Positions 63,947-64,000 of a DNA stretch of 64,000 nucleotides are shown here, piece after piece. A program made the translations under genes and the position numbers. This stretch comes from Winogradskyella marina (GTDB lineage: Bacteria > Bacteroidota > Bacteroidia > Flavobacteriales > Flavobacteriaceae): contig NZ_JADOET010000004.1 of the NCBI RefSeq assembly GCF_015645385.1, positions 176,324-240,323 on the forward strand, read 5' to 3'. The notes below the pieces were generated by a model. The model was not told the origin of the DNA. It was given only the letters and a program-made list of their open reading frames with translations, and searched no databases. Position 1 is the stretch's first letter, and every line of letters begins with the position of its first letter.

Positions 63947-64000
63947 AGACGCAATGTTTAATTGATTTTGAAACTGTTATATTTTCAAAAAAAAAAAAAA

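Noticed and set aside
63987..64000. A-run at the window end as a terminator or poly-A tail
   Set aside because: No hairpin precedes it and the run is cut by the window end; it cannot be interpreted from here.
1..64000. tRNA, rRNA, riboswitch or insertion sequence
   Set aside because: Reading the gaps on both strands showed no cloverleaf-like tRNA, no conserved riboswitch core that I could recognise, and no transposase; short or degenerate ones could still be missed without a covariance search.

Overview
The window looks like a chromosomal segment of a marine-type flavobacterium (Bacteroidota, Flavobacteriaceae). The reasons are AT-rich DNA, intergenic promoter matches of the Bacteroidota form TTG-N17..20-TAnnTTTG, no obvious Shine-Dalgarno sequences, frequent TTG/GTG starts, the type IX secretion protein PorQ next to cmk, bacillithiol-type BshA, SerB with an ACT-domain N-terminus, CarboxypepD_reg/DUF5686 and head-GIN proteins, and a glgA-glgC-glgB-GH31 cluster. 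No rRNA, tRNA, CRISPR, phage or insertion sequence was seen. The left edge cuts an alpha/beta hydrolase, and the right edge ends in a run of 14 A just after miaA.

Layout. 1-5.4 kb: hydrolase end, UvrD helicase, an AsmA-like anchored protein, a small membrane protein, then a nine-unit 7-bp tandem array. 5.4-18.3 kb (minus strand): bshA, a GH3/beta-lactamase fusion, serB, a conserved protein often misnamed an ABC ATPase, a paired bacterial PH-domain operon, an HdrB/HdrC-like iron-sulfur pair, an MCE/MlaD protein and a cell-wall amidase. 18.4-26.7 kb (plus): LptD-like protein, RidA, a FemAB-like transferase, a DUF2400/TIGR02757 protein, GMP reductase and an S10 peptidase. 26.7-27.3 kb holds a decayed membrane-protein gene. 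27.3-35.1 kb: rpsA, a LysM/BON protein, cmk, porQ, a LysM protein and lon. 35.4-38.5 kb: an ECF sigma/anti-sigma/DUF4097/head-GIN operon with its own terminator. 38.6-48.4 kb (minus): transporter, M48 lipoprotein, GH31 and glgB-glgC-glgA. 48.5-55.1 kb (plus): msrB, smpB, a DUF5686 outer-membrane protein, small exported proteins and an S15 peptidase. 55.2-64 kb: pcm, an oxidoreductase, 3-hydroxyacyl-CoA dehydrogenase, a four-helix-bundle gene, DUF1015, YggS, a DnaQ/GIY-YIG fusion, an ion channel and miaA.

Most of the window is housekeeping and envelope metabolism. The main anomaly is the four-helix-bundle (23S rRNA intervening-sequence protein family) gene at 58.1 kb. It is bracketed by two arrays of 7-bp units in opposite orientation (TCAGTNN on the left, its reverse complement on the right) that fill almost the whole space between its neighbours. 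A 21-bp stretch of the left array matches the inverted right array at 19 of 21 positions. This has the architecture of a small mobile or domesticated element with repeat-array ends, and an unrelated-sequence 7-bp array sits alone at 5.2 kb. Secondary leads are the pseudogene, paired dyads between glgA and msrB, a possible rpsA leader structure, and dispersed palindromic intergenic elements.
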